Shown: positions 37,461 through 47,297, counted from the first letter of the stretch. The stretch is DNA of 64,000 bases from Sediminispirochaeta smaragdinae DSM 11293 (GCF_000143985.1 NC_014364.1:2170001-2234000); one strand, 5' to 3'. Notes: generated by a model not told the origin, from the letters alone. Program-made: numbers and translations.

Positions 37461-38539
37461 AGATTATGAGGAATCGAAGGCTTTTGATGGCAACAGCCAT
37501 CATACTTTTTTTCTTTACATCCTTGTCTTTGCTTTCGGCTCTTGAGCTGAAAGATGGACGAATAAAGCTTGTTCTCAACGAAAACAACGGGAAGTTCGCC
37601 GCCTACTATGAAAAGACGGCTGCCTCCGGCGATTATATCCCCTTCTTCTTTGCTCGGGATCCCAGGACCACTGGCTTCGGTTTTCTTGTCGGCAACAGAA
37701 TCTACTCCATGGGCGAATCTTCAGGGTTTTCTTTAAGCACAGGGAAGGAAGCGGGCGGAGGCTATTTCTTGTGGAAGTCCAACGCCTTTACGGTAAAAGA
37801 ATCCTTTCGCTTTATCGAATCGGAAAACTCACCCTTAAGCGATGGTTTCGCAATAACCATTACCATAACCAACATTACCGACAGGCCGCAGACGATAGGA
37901 GTGCATTATCTTTTTGATACCTATCTTGGAGAGGAAGACTCGCGTCATTTTGTCACCGACGGGGGGCTGGCTATACAGGGTGAAACCGAATATACGGCGA
38001 TGTTGCCCGGCTACTGGGTCTCTCCCTCCGAAATATCCGGCTTCGGTGGATTGCAGGGAATGGTGCAGGGGCGAGGTTTGTCGGTTCCGGATAGGATAGT
38101 TTTTGCAAACTGGAAACGGCTTCAGGAAAATACCTGGAATTTTTCGGTACAGTCCTCAAGGAACTTTAATATGTTACCCTATTCGGTAAACGACTCGGCC
38201 GTATGCTACTATTATCTTCCGAAAAAAGTGGCTCCCGGTGAAAAGCGAGACATAAGCCTTGCCTTCGGCCTCTACAGCGGCAGCCGGTTCTCGGCTTCCA
38301 CAGGAGAGAAATCATCGGATATTGAAGAGCTCTACAATAAAACGGTGGATAAGGGAGGACTTGCACCCGATGATACCAGAGGCCAGGTGACCGAGGATCT
38401 GGCAACGGTGAACGACCTCATCGATAAGATAGATGAATTGCTTACATATCCAGAGAGTGTAAACGAAGAGGATATTGAAGTCTTACATCAAATTTTCTCG
38501 ACCCTTGACCAGCGCAAAGCGACCTACGAACGAAGGTAG
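37457..38539 (+). CDS. Exported beta-rich protein, function unknown
   Basis: From the ATG at 37457, which overlaps the previous stop and has an AGGAGG site, the product is 360 residues. A signal peptide covers about 1-29 (LSLLSALEL). The body is beta-rich with many aromatic and glycine residues and looks like a carbohydrate- or ligand-binding sandwich (for example DGFAITITITNITDRP and GVHYLFDTYLGEED). The last 60 residues are a charged helix. No known catalytic motif is visible. Coupling to the TPR gene before it suggests a shared envelope complex. Confidence 0.72.
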   Translation: MKIMRNRRLLMATAIILFFFTSLSLLSALELKDGRIKLVLNENNGKFAAYYEKTAASGDYIPFFFARDPRTTGFGFLVGNRIYSMGESSGFSLSTGKEAGGGYFLWKSNAFTVKESFRFIESENSPLSDGFAITITITNITDRPQTIGVHYLFDTYLGEEDSRHFVTDGGLAIQGETEYTAMLPGYWVSPSEISGFGGLQGMVQGRGLSVPDRIVFANWKRLQENTWNFSVQSSRNFNMLPYSVNDSAVCYYYLPKKVAPGEKRDISLAFGLYSGSRFSASTGEKSSDIEELYNKTVDKGGLAPDDTRGQVTEDLATVNDLIDKIDELLTYPESVNEEDIEVLHQIFSTLDQRKATYERR

Positions 38540-38551
38540 TTATTTGGTATC

Positions 38552-39646
38552 ATGGCAACGAAACCTTTCTCGAAAGCGGCGAAATTTTTCAGGCAGCGAC
38601 ATTACGAACAGGTAATCAGACTGCTTGAGCCGCAGGTCTTCCGTTTTCGAGAAAGCTTCAATTTTTACTATCTTTTGGGTTTCTCCTGCCTTCATATGGG
38701 CGACTTTGGGAGTGCCTACACCTATCTGAAACGCGGTCACGATATTAAACCTACCGACATCGAAACCCTTCTTGGACTTGCCTCGGTCCATTTAAAACGG
38801 CAGGAGACGGCGAAGGCAATTGAGCTGTGGCTCGAAGTCCTTGATTCCGATCGAAAAAATCAGTATGCACTTCGGGGACTGCGATTACTGAAAAAGAACA
38901 GTGATCCTGAGTTTATTATCGATTATACGGAATCCGGTAAGCTCGAACGCCTCATACCTCAGCCGGCGAGAACCTTTCCTCTATACCGTCTCCTTCTTGC
39001 CATCCTGCTTGCCGGCGTTGTTGCCGTACTTTTACTCGTTGCCCCATTTTCTCCCCTACGTATCACAAAGTCTGTAAGTGAGACATACCTGCCGGCCCTG
39101 GATATCGGTGACATCCCCAAGTTGACAGAGGTCGAAAAGAGTAATCATCCCTTCTCCTTCAGCGAAATGGAGATCCAGGAACTATTCGAGTCCATGGGGC
39201 GCTATTTTCGTGCCGGCCGGGATAACATGGTACGACGTGAAATTAATCGAATCCTTCTCTCCAACGCATCAGAGCCGGTTCGCGAAAAAGCCCGCTTTCT
39301 CATCGCCTCGCTGAAGGCACCTAGCTTCTCCAATTTTAAAGACAACTTTGCATACCGAGAAGTGATAAAGGAACCGGCCCTTTACGCAGGGTGCCATGTG
39401 GCTTGGAAGGGTGCTGTCAGTAATCTTCAGATCGGAGAACATGCCATCCAATTTGATCTTCTCGTCGGTTACGAAACCGGCCGTGTTCTTGAAGGGCAGG
39501 TCCCGGTAACGCTTCCTTTTTCTGTCCGTATCGACCCCGAACTGCCTATTGAGGTCCTTGGAAGTGTTGCACTCACCGGAAATCAAGACATTCCTTTTTC
39601 TCTTACGGCCCTTTCCGTACATCAGTTTCTCAAGGAGCAGCAATGA
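38552..39646 (+). CDS. TPR protein with one central membrane helix
   Basis: The 364-residue protein has TPR-like helices at the N-terminus (residues 5-120, with HYEQVIRLLE, CLHMGDFGSAYTYLKRG and LASVHLKRQETAKAIELWLE). One membrane helix follows at about 147-170 (LLLAILLAGVVAVLLLV), then a C-terminal domain of about 190 residues. The TPR part is probably cytoplasmic and the C-terminal part outside. It is the third of three uncharacterised envelope-type genes and overlaps dtd by 4 bases. Confidence 0.75.
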   Translation: MATKPFSKAAKFFRQRHYEQVIRLLEPQVFRFRESFNFYYLLGFSCLHMGDFGSAYTYLKRGHDIKPTDIETLLGLASVHLKRQETAKAIELWLEVLDSDRKNQYALRGLRLLKKNSDPEFIIDYTESGKLERLIPQPARTFPLYRLLLAILLAGVVAVLLLVAPFSPLRITKSVSETYLPALDIGDIPKLTEVEKSNHPFSFSEMEIQELFESMGRYFRAGRDNMVRREINRILLSNASEPVREKARFLIASLKAPSFSNFKDNFAYREVIKEPALYAGCHVAWKGAVSNLQIGEHAIQFDLLVGYETGRVLEGQVPVTLPFSVRIDPELPIEVLGSVALTGNQDIPFSLTALSVHQFLKEQQ

Positions 39647-40092
39647 GAGCGGTAGTACAACGGGTAAAACGATGTACCGTTACCGTAGAGGGGCAGACCG
39701 TGGGTGAAATAGGCCATGGTCTTTTGGTCTATCTGGGCGTTGAGCATGAAGACGGAGAAAAGGACCTCTCCTATCTTGAGGAAAAAATCAGCGGCCTGCG
39801 CATATTTCAGGACGAGGCAGGAAAAATGAACCTCTCGGTGCTTGATGTCGAAGGTTCCATCCTCGTGGTTTCTCAGTTTACCCTTTGCGCGGATACCAGA
39901 AAAGGGAAGCGTCCAAGCTATAACTTTGCAGCCGATCCCGAAATAGCGAGGAAACTCTACCGCGAAATGGCGGAGCGGTTTTCCCGTCGAGGTATCCACA
40001 CAGAGACGGGAAAATTCGGCGCTTCCATGGATGTTGATTATATCAATCAGGGTCCGGTCACAATCCTTCTCGACTCACGAAAGCGTTTCTGA
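39643..40092 (+). CDS. dtd: D-aminoacyl-tRNA deacylase
   Basis: Dtd removes D-amino acids (and glycine mischarged on tRNA-Ala) from tRNAs. The 149-residue product has the two active-site motifs, SQFTL in the middle and NQGPVT near the end (usually NxGPVT), and the start MRAVVQRV typical of the family. It overlaps the preceding TPR gene by 4 bases and precedes recA by 53 bases. Confidence 0.96.
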   Translation: MRAVVQRVKRCTVTVEGQTVGEIGHGLLVYLGVEHEDGEKDLSYLEEKISGLRIFQDEAGKMNLSVLDVEGSILVVSQFTLCADTRKGKRPSYNFAADPEIARKLYREMAERFSRRGIHTETGKFGASMDVDYINQGPVTILLDSRKRF

Positions 40093-40145
40093 TAGGATAA
40101 ATCATACGGGCGCTATTGTGCGTATACAGTCGAAGGGGGAGAAGT

Positions 40146-41291
40146 ATGGCAAAGAAAACGATGACGGCTTCAGCTTCTTACGAAAATAGGGAAGAGAAAG
40201 AGAAGGCGCTGGAAGCAGCCCGTCTGCAGATTGAAAAGCAATTTGGGAAGGGTTCTCTCATGAAGCTCGGCGGTGAGAATCGTCAGGGTAATATTGAAAC
40301 AATTCCCTCCGGATCGATTCTCCTTGATGCCGCCCTGGGGGTCGGAGGCTATCCCAAGGGACGTATCGTCGAAATATACGGCCCGGAATCGTCGGGAAAA
40401 ACAACGCTGGCTCTCCATGCCATTGCAGAATGCCAGAAGCAGGGAGGCATCGCCGCTTTCATTGATGCCGAACATGCCCTCGACCCTGTCTACGCCCGAA
40501 ACCTCGGCGTCAATATCGATGAGATGTGGGTCAGCCAGCCGGATACCGGTGAGCAAGCCCTGGAGATTGCCGAAAGCCTTGTCAGGTCCGGAGCCGTGGA
40601 TATTATCGTCGTGGACTCTGTGGCAGCCCTTACTCCCCAAGCGGAAATCGAGGGCGATATGGGTGATTCCCACATGGGATTGCAGGCGCGTCTTATGAGT
40701 CAGGCCCTCCGAAAGCTTACGGGCATTATCTCCAAGAGCGGAGCTTGTCTTATCTTCATTAACCAGATCCGAATGAAGATCGGGGTAATGTTCGGAAACC
40801 CGGAAACGACTACCGGAGGTAAGGCGCTTAAATTCTACTCCTCTGTGAGAATTGAGGTACGGAGAATCGAGACCATCTCCAAGGGGGCTGATGAGGCGAT
40901 CGGTAACCGAGTACGAATAAAGATTGCCAAAAACAAGGTTGCTCCTCCCTTTAAAAAGGCCGAACTTGAAATTATCTTTGGCAAAGGAATCTCGGCCAGT
41001 GCAAGTTTGCTTGATGCGGCGTTGAAATTCGAAGTCATTCAGAAAAGCGGTTCCTGGTACTCCTACGGTGAAGAAAGAATCGGTCAGGGACGGGAAAATG
41101 CAAAACTCTTCCTTGAGACGAATGCCGATGTGGCAGAGGAAATCGATAAAAAGGTTCGTGTACTCCTTTTCCCCGAACCTACGCCGGAAACCAAGCAGAA
41201 GGAAGTGCCCAAGGAGGAAGACAAATCCGCTGAACGAAAATTACCGAAATCCAAGAAGAGCGAGCCGGCCGAAGAGACGGAGCTTTTTTAA
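40146..41291 (+). CDS. recA: Recombinase RecA
   Basis: RecA forms filaments on single-stranded DNA for homologous recombination and induces SOS. The 381-residue protein has Walker A GPESSGKT (79-86), the [12 protein letters not shown] Walker B region, the DNA-binding loop [15 protein letters not shown] and the [18 protein letters not shown] loop. The C-terminus has an extra Lys/Glu/Pro-rich tail of about 35 residues. The ATG at 40146 follows a GGGGGAGAAG site; a GTG at 40116 in frame would add an unrelated tail. scpA begins on the base after its stop codon. No convincing LexA site is seen upstream. Confidence 0.98.
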   Translation: MAKKTMTASASYENREEKEKALEAARLQIEKQFGKGSLMKLGGENRQGNIETIPSGSILLDAALGVGGYPKGRIVEIYGPESSGKTTLALHAIAECQKQGGIAAFIDAEHALDPVYARNLGVNIDEMWVSQPDTGEQALEIAESLVRSGAVDIIVVDSVAALTPQAEIEGDMGDSHMGLQARLMSQALRKLTGIISKSGACLIFINQIRMKIGVMFGNPETTTGGKALKFYSSVRIEVRRIETISKGADEAIGNRVRIKIAKNKVAPPFKKAELEIIFGKGISASASLLDAALKFEVIQKSGSWYSYGEERIGQGRENAKLFLETNADVAEEIDKKVRVLLFPEPTPETKQKEVPKEEDKSAERKLPKSKKSEPAEETELF

Positions 41292-42101
41292 ATGGCAGAA
41301 TTGACCGAAACCGATGCCGTTGTATCGAGTTCGGAAAGCAAGCAGCGATTCAAACTTGGTGAGTTCGAAGGTCCGCTCGATCTCTTGCTTTTTCTGATCC
41401 GAAAAAACGAAGTCAATATCTACGATATCCCCATTGCCGAAATAACCGATCAGTACATCAGTTATCTGGAATATGCTACTAGTATTGATCTTGATGATCT
41501 GACCGAATTTTATCTTCTTGCCTCGACATTGCTCTACATTAAAAGTCAGATGCTGCTTCCTGTAGAAGTCGATTTCGGTGAGGATTACGAAGATCCCAGG
41601 CAGGAACTTGTCGAACGGCTTATCGAGTATCAGAAATTTAAAGAAATCAGTAAGTTAATGGAAGAAAAAGAGCGTGCATCCGAATGGACCATCGAACGAA
41701 AAAAGAAACAGCGCACCCTTCCGTTCTCCGAGGAAGACGACATCTGGGAGCAGATTGAGGTTTGGGACCTATTGAAAAGTTTTTCCACTATGATCGGGAC
41801 CCTTTCACACGAACGAATCATCGATCTCTATGAAGAGGTCACCATAAATGAAAAAATCAGCCTGATTCATGAATTACTGGAAGGAAAGGATCATTTTTTG
41901 TTTACCGATCTGATAAAAAAGGAAACATCGACGATGGAGGTCGTGTGTGCCTTTCTTGCAATCCTGGAAAGCGTTAAAATCAAATTGATTTCCATCTTTC
42001 AGAACCGTCTTTTCGGTGATATACAGATTAGAAAACGTGTGCCCCTGCCTGGAGAACATTTTGAGGCCTATGATTTTTCAGACGAGGATACACAGGAATA
42101 A
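41292..42101 (+). CDS. scpA: Segregation and condensation protein ScpA (kleisin)
   Basis: ScpA is the kleisin that bridges SMC heads in the condensin complex. The 269-residue product has the family N-terminus (KLGEFEGPLDLLLFLIRKNEVNIYDIPIAEITDQYISYL), followed by the LASTLLYIKSQMLLP block and a C-terminal winged helix (TMEVVCAFLAILESVKIKLI). It begins directly after the recA stop codon and is followed by scpB, so recombination and chromosome folding genes are transcribed together. smc is not in the window. Confidence 0.95.
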   Translation: MAELTETDAVVSSSESKQRFKLGEFEGPLDLLLFLIRKNEVNIYDIPIAEITDQYISYLEYATSIDLDDLTEFYLLASTLLYIKSQMLLPVEVDFGEDYEDPRQELVERLIEYQKFKEISKLMEEKERASEWTIERKKKQRTLPFSEEDDIWEQIEVWDLLKSFSTMIGTLSHERIIDLYEEVTINEKISLIHELLEGKDHFLFTDLIKKETSTMEVVCAFLAILESVKIKLISIFQNRLFGDIQIRKRVPLPGEHFEAYDFSDEDTQE

Positions 42102-42104
42102 GAG

Positions 42105-42647
42105 GTGATGAAACTGGACCGGGAAACAGCATTGATAGAAGCCATTTTATTTCTCGAGGGAGACCCGATCAATACGAAGCAGCTGGTAAAATTCTCGAAC
42201 CTCTCCCTTGAGGTGGTGGAGCACGCCCTTACGCAGCTTCACGAACGCTATGCTTCGGAGGATTCCGGCATCGAACTGGTGGAAGTCGGAGGCGGGTGGC
42301 AGTTGGTTCCGAAGGCCGAGCTATGGGATTATCTCAAAGATCGCTATGGCAAGCACAACGATAACAAGCTCTCCCGTGCGGCCCTTGAGACACTTTCGAT
42401 CATCGCCTATAGTCAGCCGATAACTAGAGGGGAAATTGAGAACATCAGGGGTGTTTCCGCCGATAGCATGATCAAACTCCTTCAGAATCGGGGATTGGTC
42501 AAGGGCATTGGAAAAAAGGACGTTCCTGGAAAGCCGACCCAGTACGGCACAACAAAGGAGTTCCTCAAGCTGTTCAGACTTAAAAGTATATCCGACCTTC
42601 CGAAACTTGATGATATAAATAGGGATCGGTTCGAACTGAATGGATAA
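42105..42647 (+). CDS. scpB: Segregation and condensation protein ScpB
   Basis: ScpB dimers bind ScpA and complete the SMC condensin. The 180-residue protein shows two winged-helix domains and the conserved block SRAALETLSIIAYSQPITRGEIENIRGVSAD split over the second. It also has the C-terminal GRPxxY-like KPTQYGTTKEFL. Start is GTG at 42105 or ATG at 42108. It overlaps the next gene by 8 bases. Confidence 0.95.
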   Translation: MMKLDRETALIEAILFLEGDPINTKQLVKFSNLSLEVVEHALTQLHERYASEDSGIELVEVGGGWQLVPKAELWDYLKDRYGKHNDNKLSRAALETLSIIAYSQPITRGEIENIRGVSADSMIKLLQNRGLVKGIGKKDVPGKPTQYGTTKEFLKLFRLKSISDLPKLDDINRDRFELNG

Positions 42648-43395
42648 GGACGATAAGAAAAAGAGGCCGGATGAGGCCGTGAGGCTTCAGCTCTACCTGG
42701 CAAGAAGCGGAGTAGGCTCACGCAGGGCCTGCGAGAAGCTTATCAGCGAGGGATGCGTCAGGGTAAACGGGCAAGTAGCCAACTCCCAGGGAATAAAGGT
42801 TGTTCCTGGAAGGGATAGCGTTACCTATCGAGGCAAGCCTGTCTTTCCCACTGGCAAACACTACTACATCGCTCTCAACAAACCTGTTCGTTATCTTTGT
42901 ACCCATTATGATTTGGAGGGGCGTCCCTTAGCCGAAGACCTTATAAAGGGGAAGTTTCCGGTCCGTCTTTTTAATGTGGGACGACTTGATTTTCTTTCCT
43001 CCGGTTTGATTTTCTTTACCAACGACGGCGAATTCGCCAAAATCATCACCCATCCCTCGCACGAGATCGAAAAGGAATATGTAGTGGAGACTGCGAAACG
43101 GCTTAGTTCAGAGCTATTGGAAGAGTTCCGCAAGGGGGTCGTTGTAGAAGGCGAGCTCTACCGTATTCATGCATACAACATTATCTCTCCGGTGAAAGTC
43201 AAAATCGTTCTGAGGGAAGGCAAAAACAGGGAAATCAGAAAACTCTTTACCAGTAAAAACATAAAGGTAAAACGCCTGCACAGGGTGCGCATCGGCCCCG
43301 TTCAGATAGCAGGCATGCATCCTGGTGAGTTCAGAAATCTCAAACCCAAAGAGATTGCCTGGTTCATGAAACAGCAAAAGGGAGAAAAAAGGTGA
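42640..43395 (+). CDS. RluB/RsuA-family rRNA pseudouridine synthase
   Basis: These enzymes turn a specific uridine of rRNA (23S U2605 for RluB in E. coli) into pseudouridine. The 251-residue product has an N-terminal S4 RNA-binding domain (LQLYLARSGVGSRRACEKLI). Its catalytic domain has the Asp in GRLDFLSSGLIFFTNDGE, and the ALNKPVRYLCT and EGKNREIRKLF blocks. scpAB-rluB order is common in bacteria. RluB is more likely than RsuA by that context, but the target base cannot be fixed from sequence. Confidence 0.92.
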   Translation: MDKDDKKKRPDEAVRLQLYLARSGVGSRRACEKLISEGCVRVNGQVANSQGIKVVPGRDSVTYRGKPVFPTGKHYYIALNKPVRYLCTHYDLEGRPLAEDLIKGKFPVRLFNVGRLDFLSSGLIFFTNDGEFAKIITHPSHEIEKEYVVETAKRLSSELLEEFRKGVVVEGELYRIHAYNIISPVKVKIVLREGKNREIRKLFTSKNIKVKRLHRVRIGPVQIAGMHPGEFRNLKPKEIAWFMKQQKGEKR

Positions 43396-44066
43396 TCGTA
43401 GCAATCGACGGACCGGCGGGGGTCGGGAAAAGTACCATTGCAAAAGCCATTGCGCAGAGAAGCGCTTTTTTTTATATCAGTTCAGGAAAATTCTACCGGG
43501 CGGTCACCCTTTATGCCCTCGAACAGGGGATTGATGTTGAAAAGAAAGAGGGATTGGTCGATCTCGTGGCCTCCCTCTCTTTTTCAATACGACAAGGTGA
43601 ATTGTATATCGGAGCCCGTAATGTGGAGCCCTTCCTCCATACCGACCGTATCGACGCATTGGTAGCGACCGTTAGTGCGTATCCTCCCTTACGAGAGGAA
43701 ATCAATAAGGCGCTCCGAAAAACTACCGCGGAGATGAATGTTGTCATGGAGGGAAGGGATATCACGACTGTCGTTTTTCCCGATGCAGAGGTAAAGATAT
43801 TCTTGGATGCCAGTGTAGAGACCAGAGCAATGCGCAGGTTCAGGCAGGGAACCAGTGAACTCTCCTATGACGAACTCGTCGACTCAATCAGAAGTCGGGA
43901 TACCATCGACAGAGAGAAACCGGTGGGCGGACTCAAAGTCGCCGACGATGCTCTCTATATAGATAGCTCGGACTTGACCATAGATCAAGTTTGTGAGAAA
44001 GTGGTACAAGAAATATTCAGAGCTGAACAAAAGGTAAACCAGGAGAAAGATGGTAGTGATGACTGA
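43392..44066 (+). CDS. cmk: Cytidylate kinase
   Basis: Cmk phosphorylates CMP and dCMP. The 224-residue product has the P-loop GPAGVGKST (about residues 7-15), a short CMP-binding insert and the GRDITTVVFPDA block (family GRDIGTVVFP). It also has the RRFRQG lid region and the RDTIDREKPVG motif that closes over the substrate. It starts with GTG overlapping the previous stop, and the next gene, rpsA, overlaps its end by 17 bases. The cmk-rpsA pair is conserved in E. coli and many other bacteria. Confidence 0.95.
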   Translation: MIVAIDGPAGVGKSTIAKAIAQRSAFFYISSGKFYRAVTLYALEQGIDVEKKEGLVDLVASLSFSIRQGELYIGARNVEPFLHTDRIDALVATVSAYPPLREEINKALRKTTAEMNVVMEGRDITTVVFPDAEVKIFLDASVETRAMRRFRQGTSELSYDELVDSIRSRDTIDREKPVGGLKVADDALYIDSSDLTIDQVCEKVVQEIFRAEQKVNQEKDGSDD

Positions 44067-45765
44067 GAAGGATTCCGAGAAAAGCACAGACATTCAGGCT
44101 TCTCTGCAGGAAGAGTACCTGAAATCTCTCGAAGAGTTGGAAGAAGGTCAACTCGTCGAGGGGTCCGTAATCCAGGTCGGACCGGAAAATGTTTTTGTCG
44201 ACGTGGGTTATAAATCCGAGGGTAAGATCCCTCTTTCTGAATTCGAAACCACACCCGAGATTGGTGATATCGTTAATGTTGTTCTTGTTCGCAAGGAAGG
44301 AAAAGGCGGACAGGTTGTCGTTTCGAAAAATAAGGCCGACGTTAAACTCTTTTGGAAAGAGCTTCGAGAGGCTTTTGACAATGAGCAGCCCGTTGAAGGC
44401 ACCTTTGACAAGGTGATCAAGGGCGGGTTTGAAGTCGATTTGGGACATGGCGTTAGAGGTTTCTGTCCCATGTCGAAAACCGATGTACAGCGGGTGGAAA
44501 ATCCCGATGAGTACATCGGCCTGAAGGGCAAGTTTCTAATCGACAGGCTTTACAGCGACAACAAACTGAAGATTGTTCTGTCTCGCCGCGGCTTTATGGA
44601 GCGTGATATCGCCGAACGGAAAGAGAAGTTTTTCAGCGAAACCTCCATAGGCGATGTGGTCACAGGAACGGTAAAAAGCTTTACCAGTTTCGGTGCCTTT
44701 ATCGATCTCGGCGGATTCGACGGTTTGCTTCATATCAATGATATGAGTTGGGGGCATGTCACTCGCCCGAAGGATTATGTCAAGAAGGGACAGGAAGTTG
44801 AGCTGAAGGTGATCAAGCTTGATCCAGAGGAGCAGAAGATCAATCTTTCGCTTAAACACTTTACCCCGGATCCATGGCTTGCTTTCGAAGCGAAGTACCA
44901 GGTTAACGATATTGTTAAGGGAACCGTAACCAAGCTTACCGATTTCGGTGCTTTCATCGAACTTGAAGAAGGAATTGAGGGGCTTGCACATATTTCCGAG
45001 CTTTCGTGGGTTAAGCGGATCAACCACCCCAAAGAGGTGTTGAATATCGGTGATGAAGTCGATGTGATGATACTTTCCTACGACATCCAGCAGGGTAGGG
45101 TGAGCCTCGGTCTAAAACAGGTTCGTCCAAATCCGTGGGATACCATTGCCGACTCCTATCCCGTAGGTACCAGGCTCACCAGAAAGGTAGTCAAAATTAC
45201 CAATGCAGGGGCCTTTGTGGAGCTTGAAGAGGGAATCGACGGCTTCCTCCATTCCGATGATCTCTCATGGACCCGGAAAATCAAGAATCCCGGTTCTGTT
45301 TTGAAGGCCGGTGAAGAGATTGATGTAGTTGTTATTAGTGTCGATGAGGAAAGTCATCGGATTCGGCTCGGTGTAAAGCAGCTTGAAGAGGATCCCTGGC
45401 AGAGCCTCAGAAAAACCTATCCCAAGGGGAGCGTTATTGAGGGAGAAATCACCAGCGTTACCGATTTTGGGGTGTTTGTGCGCGTTCCCGGCGGCATCGA
45501 AGGGTTGATTAATAAGTTCAATCTTACTCAACCCGGCGAAGAAGTAAGCGATGAAGTACTCTCACGCTTTAGCCCCGGTGAAAAAATCACCTGTCTTGTG
45601 ACGGACATTAACCCGCACAGTCAACGGTTGAGTCTCTCCATTCGTGAATACCAGAGAAATCTTCAGCGAAAGGAAATTTCCAAGTATATCCACGATGAAG
45701 ATGAGGAAACAACCGTCACCTTTGCCGACATCTTGAAGGAGAAGGGTGATTCGCTCGACTCATAG
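44050..45765 (+). CDS. rpsA: 30S ribosomal protein S1 (six S1 domains)
   Basis: S1 holds mRNA on the small subunit. Six consecutive S1 domains are visible over 571 residues. Domains 1 and 2 are divergent and bind the ribosome (GSVIQVGPENVFVDVG; GTFDKVIKGGFEVDLG). Domains 3-6 are RNA-binding, with clear GAFIDL/GAFIEL/GAFVEL/GVFVRV cores and HI or LH contact residues. This matches E. coli S1 in number of domains, unlike the shorter Firmicutes forms. Start is the ATG at 44050 with an AGGAGA site; ATG at 44059 is possible. Confidence 0.95.
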   Translation: MVVMTEKDSEKSTDIQASLQEEYLKSLEELEEGQLVEGSVIQVGPENVFVDVGYKSEGKIPLSEFETTPEIGDIVNVVLVRKEGKGGQVVVSKNKADVKLFWKELREAFDNEQPVEGTFDKVIKGGFEVDLGHGVRGFCPMSKTDVQRVENPDEYIGLKGKFLIDRLYSDNKLKIVLSRRGFMERDIAERKEKFFSETSIGDVVTGTVKSFTSFGAFIDLGGFDGLLHINDMSWGHVTRPKDYVKKGQEVELKVIKLDPEEQKINLSLKHFTPDPWLAFEAKYQVNDIVKGTVTKLTDFGAFIELEEGIEGLAHISELSWVKRINHPKEVLNIGDEVDVMILSYDIQQGRVSLGLKQVRPNPWDTIADSYPVGTRLTRKVVKITNAGAFVELEEGIDGFLHSDDLSWTRKIKNPGSVLKAGEEIDVVVISVDEESHRIRLGVKQLEEDPWQSLRKTYPKGSVIEGEITSVTDFGVFVRVPGGIEGLINKFNLTQPGEEVSDEVLSRFSPGEKITCLVTDINPHSQRLSLSIREYQRNLQRKEISKYIHDEDEETTVTFADILKEKGDSLDS

Positions 45766-45770
45766 AAGGT

Positions 45771-47273
45771 ATGCTTAACGTCGATGCACAACGGCTTGAG
45801 ACCCTCATTGAGATCAATGAGCTTATTAATACAGATTTTCAGGATAGTCGTTCCCTCCTGACGAGAATACTCGAGTCAGCCACACGGCTGACTGGGGGGG
45901 AGGCTTCTTCACTTCTTCTTTTAGATCCGGTAAATCGTAAACTCTACTTTGAAATAGCCTTGGGATCGAAGGGTCCCGAAATGAAACGGTTTAGTCTCGA
46001 TCTGGGTGAGGGGATTGCCGGTTGGGTTGCACAGCACAACCGCTCGCTCATTGTAAATGACGTTGAAAATGACAAACGTTTTTTTGCGCCGATAAGTAAA
46101 ACGATTGGGTTTAAAACCGATTCAATTCTTGCCGTTCCGATGCGACTTCGGGAACAGTGTATCGGCGTCATCGAAATTGTCAACAGGAAAGAGGGAAATG
46201 CCTTTTCCCAAGATGATTTGCAGTGGCTCGAGGTCTTTGCTAACCAGGCTGCCTTAGCCATTCAGAATGCAAAGGAGTACCAAAAGCTTCTTGAAGAGGT
46301 ACATCAATTGCGCCACAAGGTCGACGATAGCACCGAATTCCATCATTTTGTCGGTACCAGTAATCTCATTCGAGAAAAACTTGAGCTTGCACGAAGAATC
46401 GGTGCAACAGAATCCTCTGTCCTTCTTATAGGAGAAAGCGGAAGCGGAAAAGAGCTGTTTGCAGAACGGATACATCTTGAAAGCATGCGTAGAGAAAAAC
46501 CCTTCATACGAGTCAATTGTGCAGCTCTTCCTGAACATCTTCTCGAAAGTGAATTATTCGGTCATGTAAAGGGTGCCTTTACCGATGCATCGAAAGAACG
46601 CATAGGGAGATTTGAACTTGCCGACGGCGGAACCATTTTTCTGGACGAAGTAGGGGAACTGCCTCTTTCGGTTCAGGCTAAGCTCCTGAGGGTGATTCAG
46701 CATCAGGTTTTCGAAAAGGTCGGCAGCAGTGAACCATGCAGGGTTGATACACGAATCATTGCGGCTACCAATAGAAATCTCGAAGAGGCAATGGATAAGG
46801 GGCTATTTCGGCAGGATCTTTACTACCGCCTTAATGTGCTTCCTTTCGTCGTTCCTCCATTGAGGGATCGACCTGAGGATATCCCCGTACTTGCCGATTA
46901 TTTTTTTAGAAAGACAAAGCGTGAACTGGGGCGTACCGTCTCGGGATTTTCGGCAGAAGCGATGGATGCTCTGCTTTCCTACCGGTGGCCGGGGAACGTC
47001 CGGGAATTGGAAAATGTCGTTGAACGAGCCATTGTTATCTCTACCCACGAGTTGATACGCCCGGAGGACCTTATGTTACCGGGCTCATCGTCCCTTACCC
47101 CCGATGCCTATGCAGGAAGCAGCCTAAAGGAGGCTGTCCTTCAGTTTAAGCGACATTTCATTACCAAAGCATTGGAAGAACATAACTGGAACCAGACCGA
47201 TACCGCAAAAGCGGTGGGAATACAAAGAACATATTTATCCAAACTGATAAAGGAACTGGAAATCTCTCGATAG
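45771..47273 (+). CDS. Sigma-54-dependent transcriptional activator with GAF sensor domain
   Basis: The 500-residue protein has an N-terminal GAF domain (about 15-165), where a small molecule may bind, and no receiver domain. Its AAA+ domain has Walker A GESGSGKE (221-228), the sigma-54 contact loop GAFTDA (268-273, usually GAFTGA) and the GGTIFLDEVGEL Walker B. A Fis-type helix-turn-helix (TDTAKAVGIQRTYLSKLIKEL) ends the chain. It needs sigma-54 in the cell. It starts 5 bases after rpsA. Its targets are not visible; no -24/-12 promoter was recognised in the window. Confidence 0.93.
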   Translation: MLNVDAQRLETLIEINELINTDFQDSRSLLTRILESATRLTGGEASSLLLLDPVNRKLYFEIALGSKGPEMKRFSLDLGEGIAGWVAQHNRSLIVNDVENDKRFFAPISKTIGFKTDSILAVPMRLREQCIGVIEIVNRKEGNAFSQDDLQWLEVFANQAALAIQNAKEYQKLLEEVHQLRHKVDDSTEFHHFVGTSNLIREKLELARRIGATESSVLLIGESGSGKELFAERIHLESMRREKPFIRVNCAALPEHLLESELFGHVKGAFTDASKERIGRFELADGGTIFLDEVGELPLSVQAKLLRVIQHQVFEKVGSSEPCRVDTRIIAATNRNLEEAMDKGLFRQDLYYRLNVLPFVVPPLRDRPEDIPVLADYFFRKTKRELGRTVSGFSAEAMDALLSYRWPGNVRELENVVERAIVISTHELIRPEDLMLPGSSSLTPDAYAGSSLKEAVLQFKRHFITKALEEHNWNQTDTAKAVGIQRTYLSKLIKELEISR

Positions 47274-47297
47274 ATCAAAGGAGTAGATAGTAGGATC

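Noticed and set aside
40115-40130. LexA-like palindrome upstream of recA (ATTGT, 6 bases, ACAGT)
   Set aside because: Only partly symmetric and not the right spacing for a CTGT-N8-ACAG site; no second site or known spirochaete consensus to support it.
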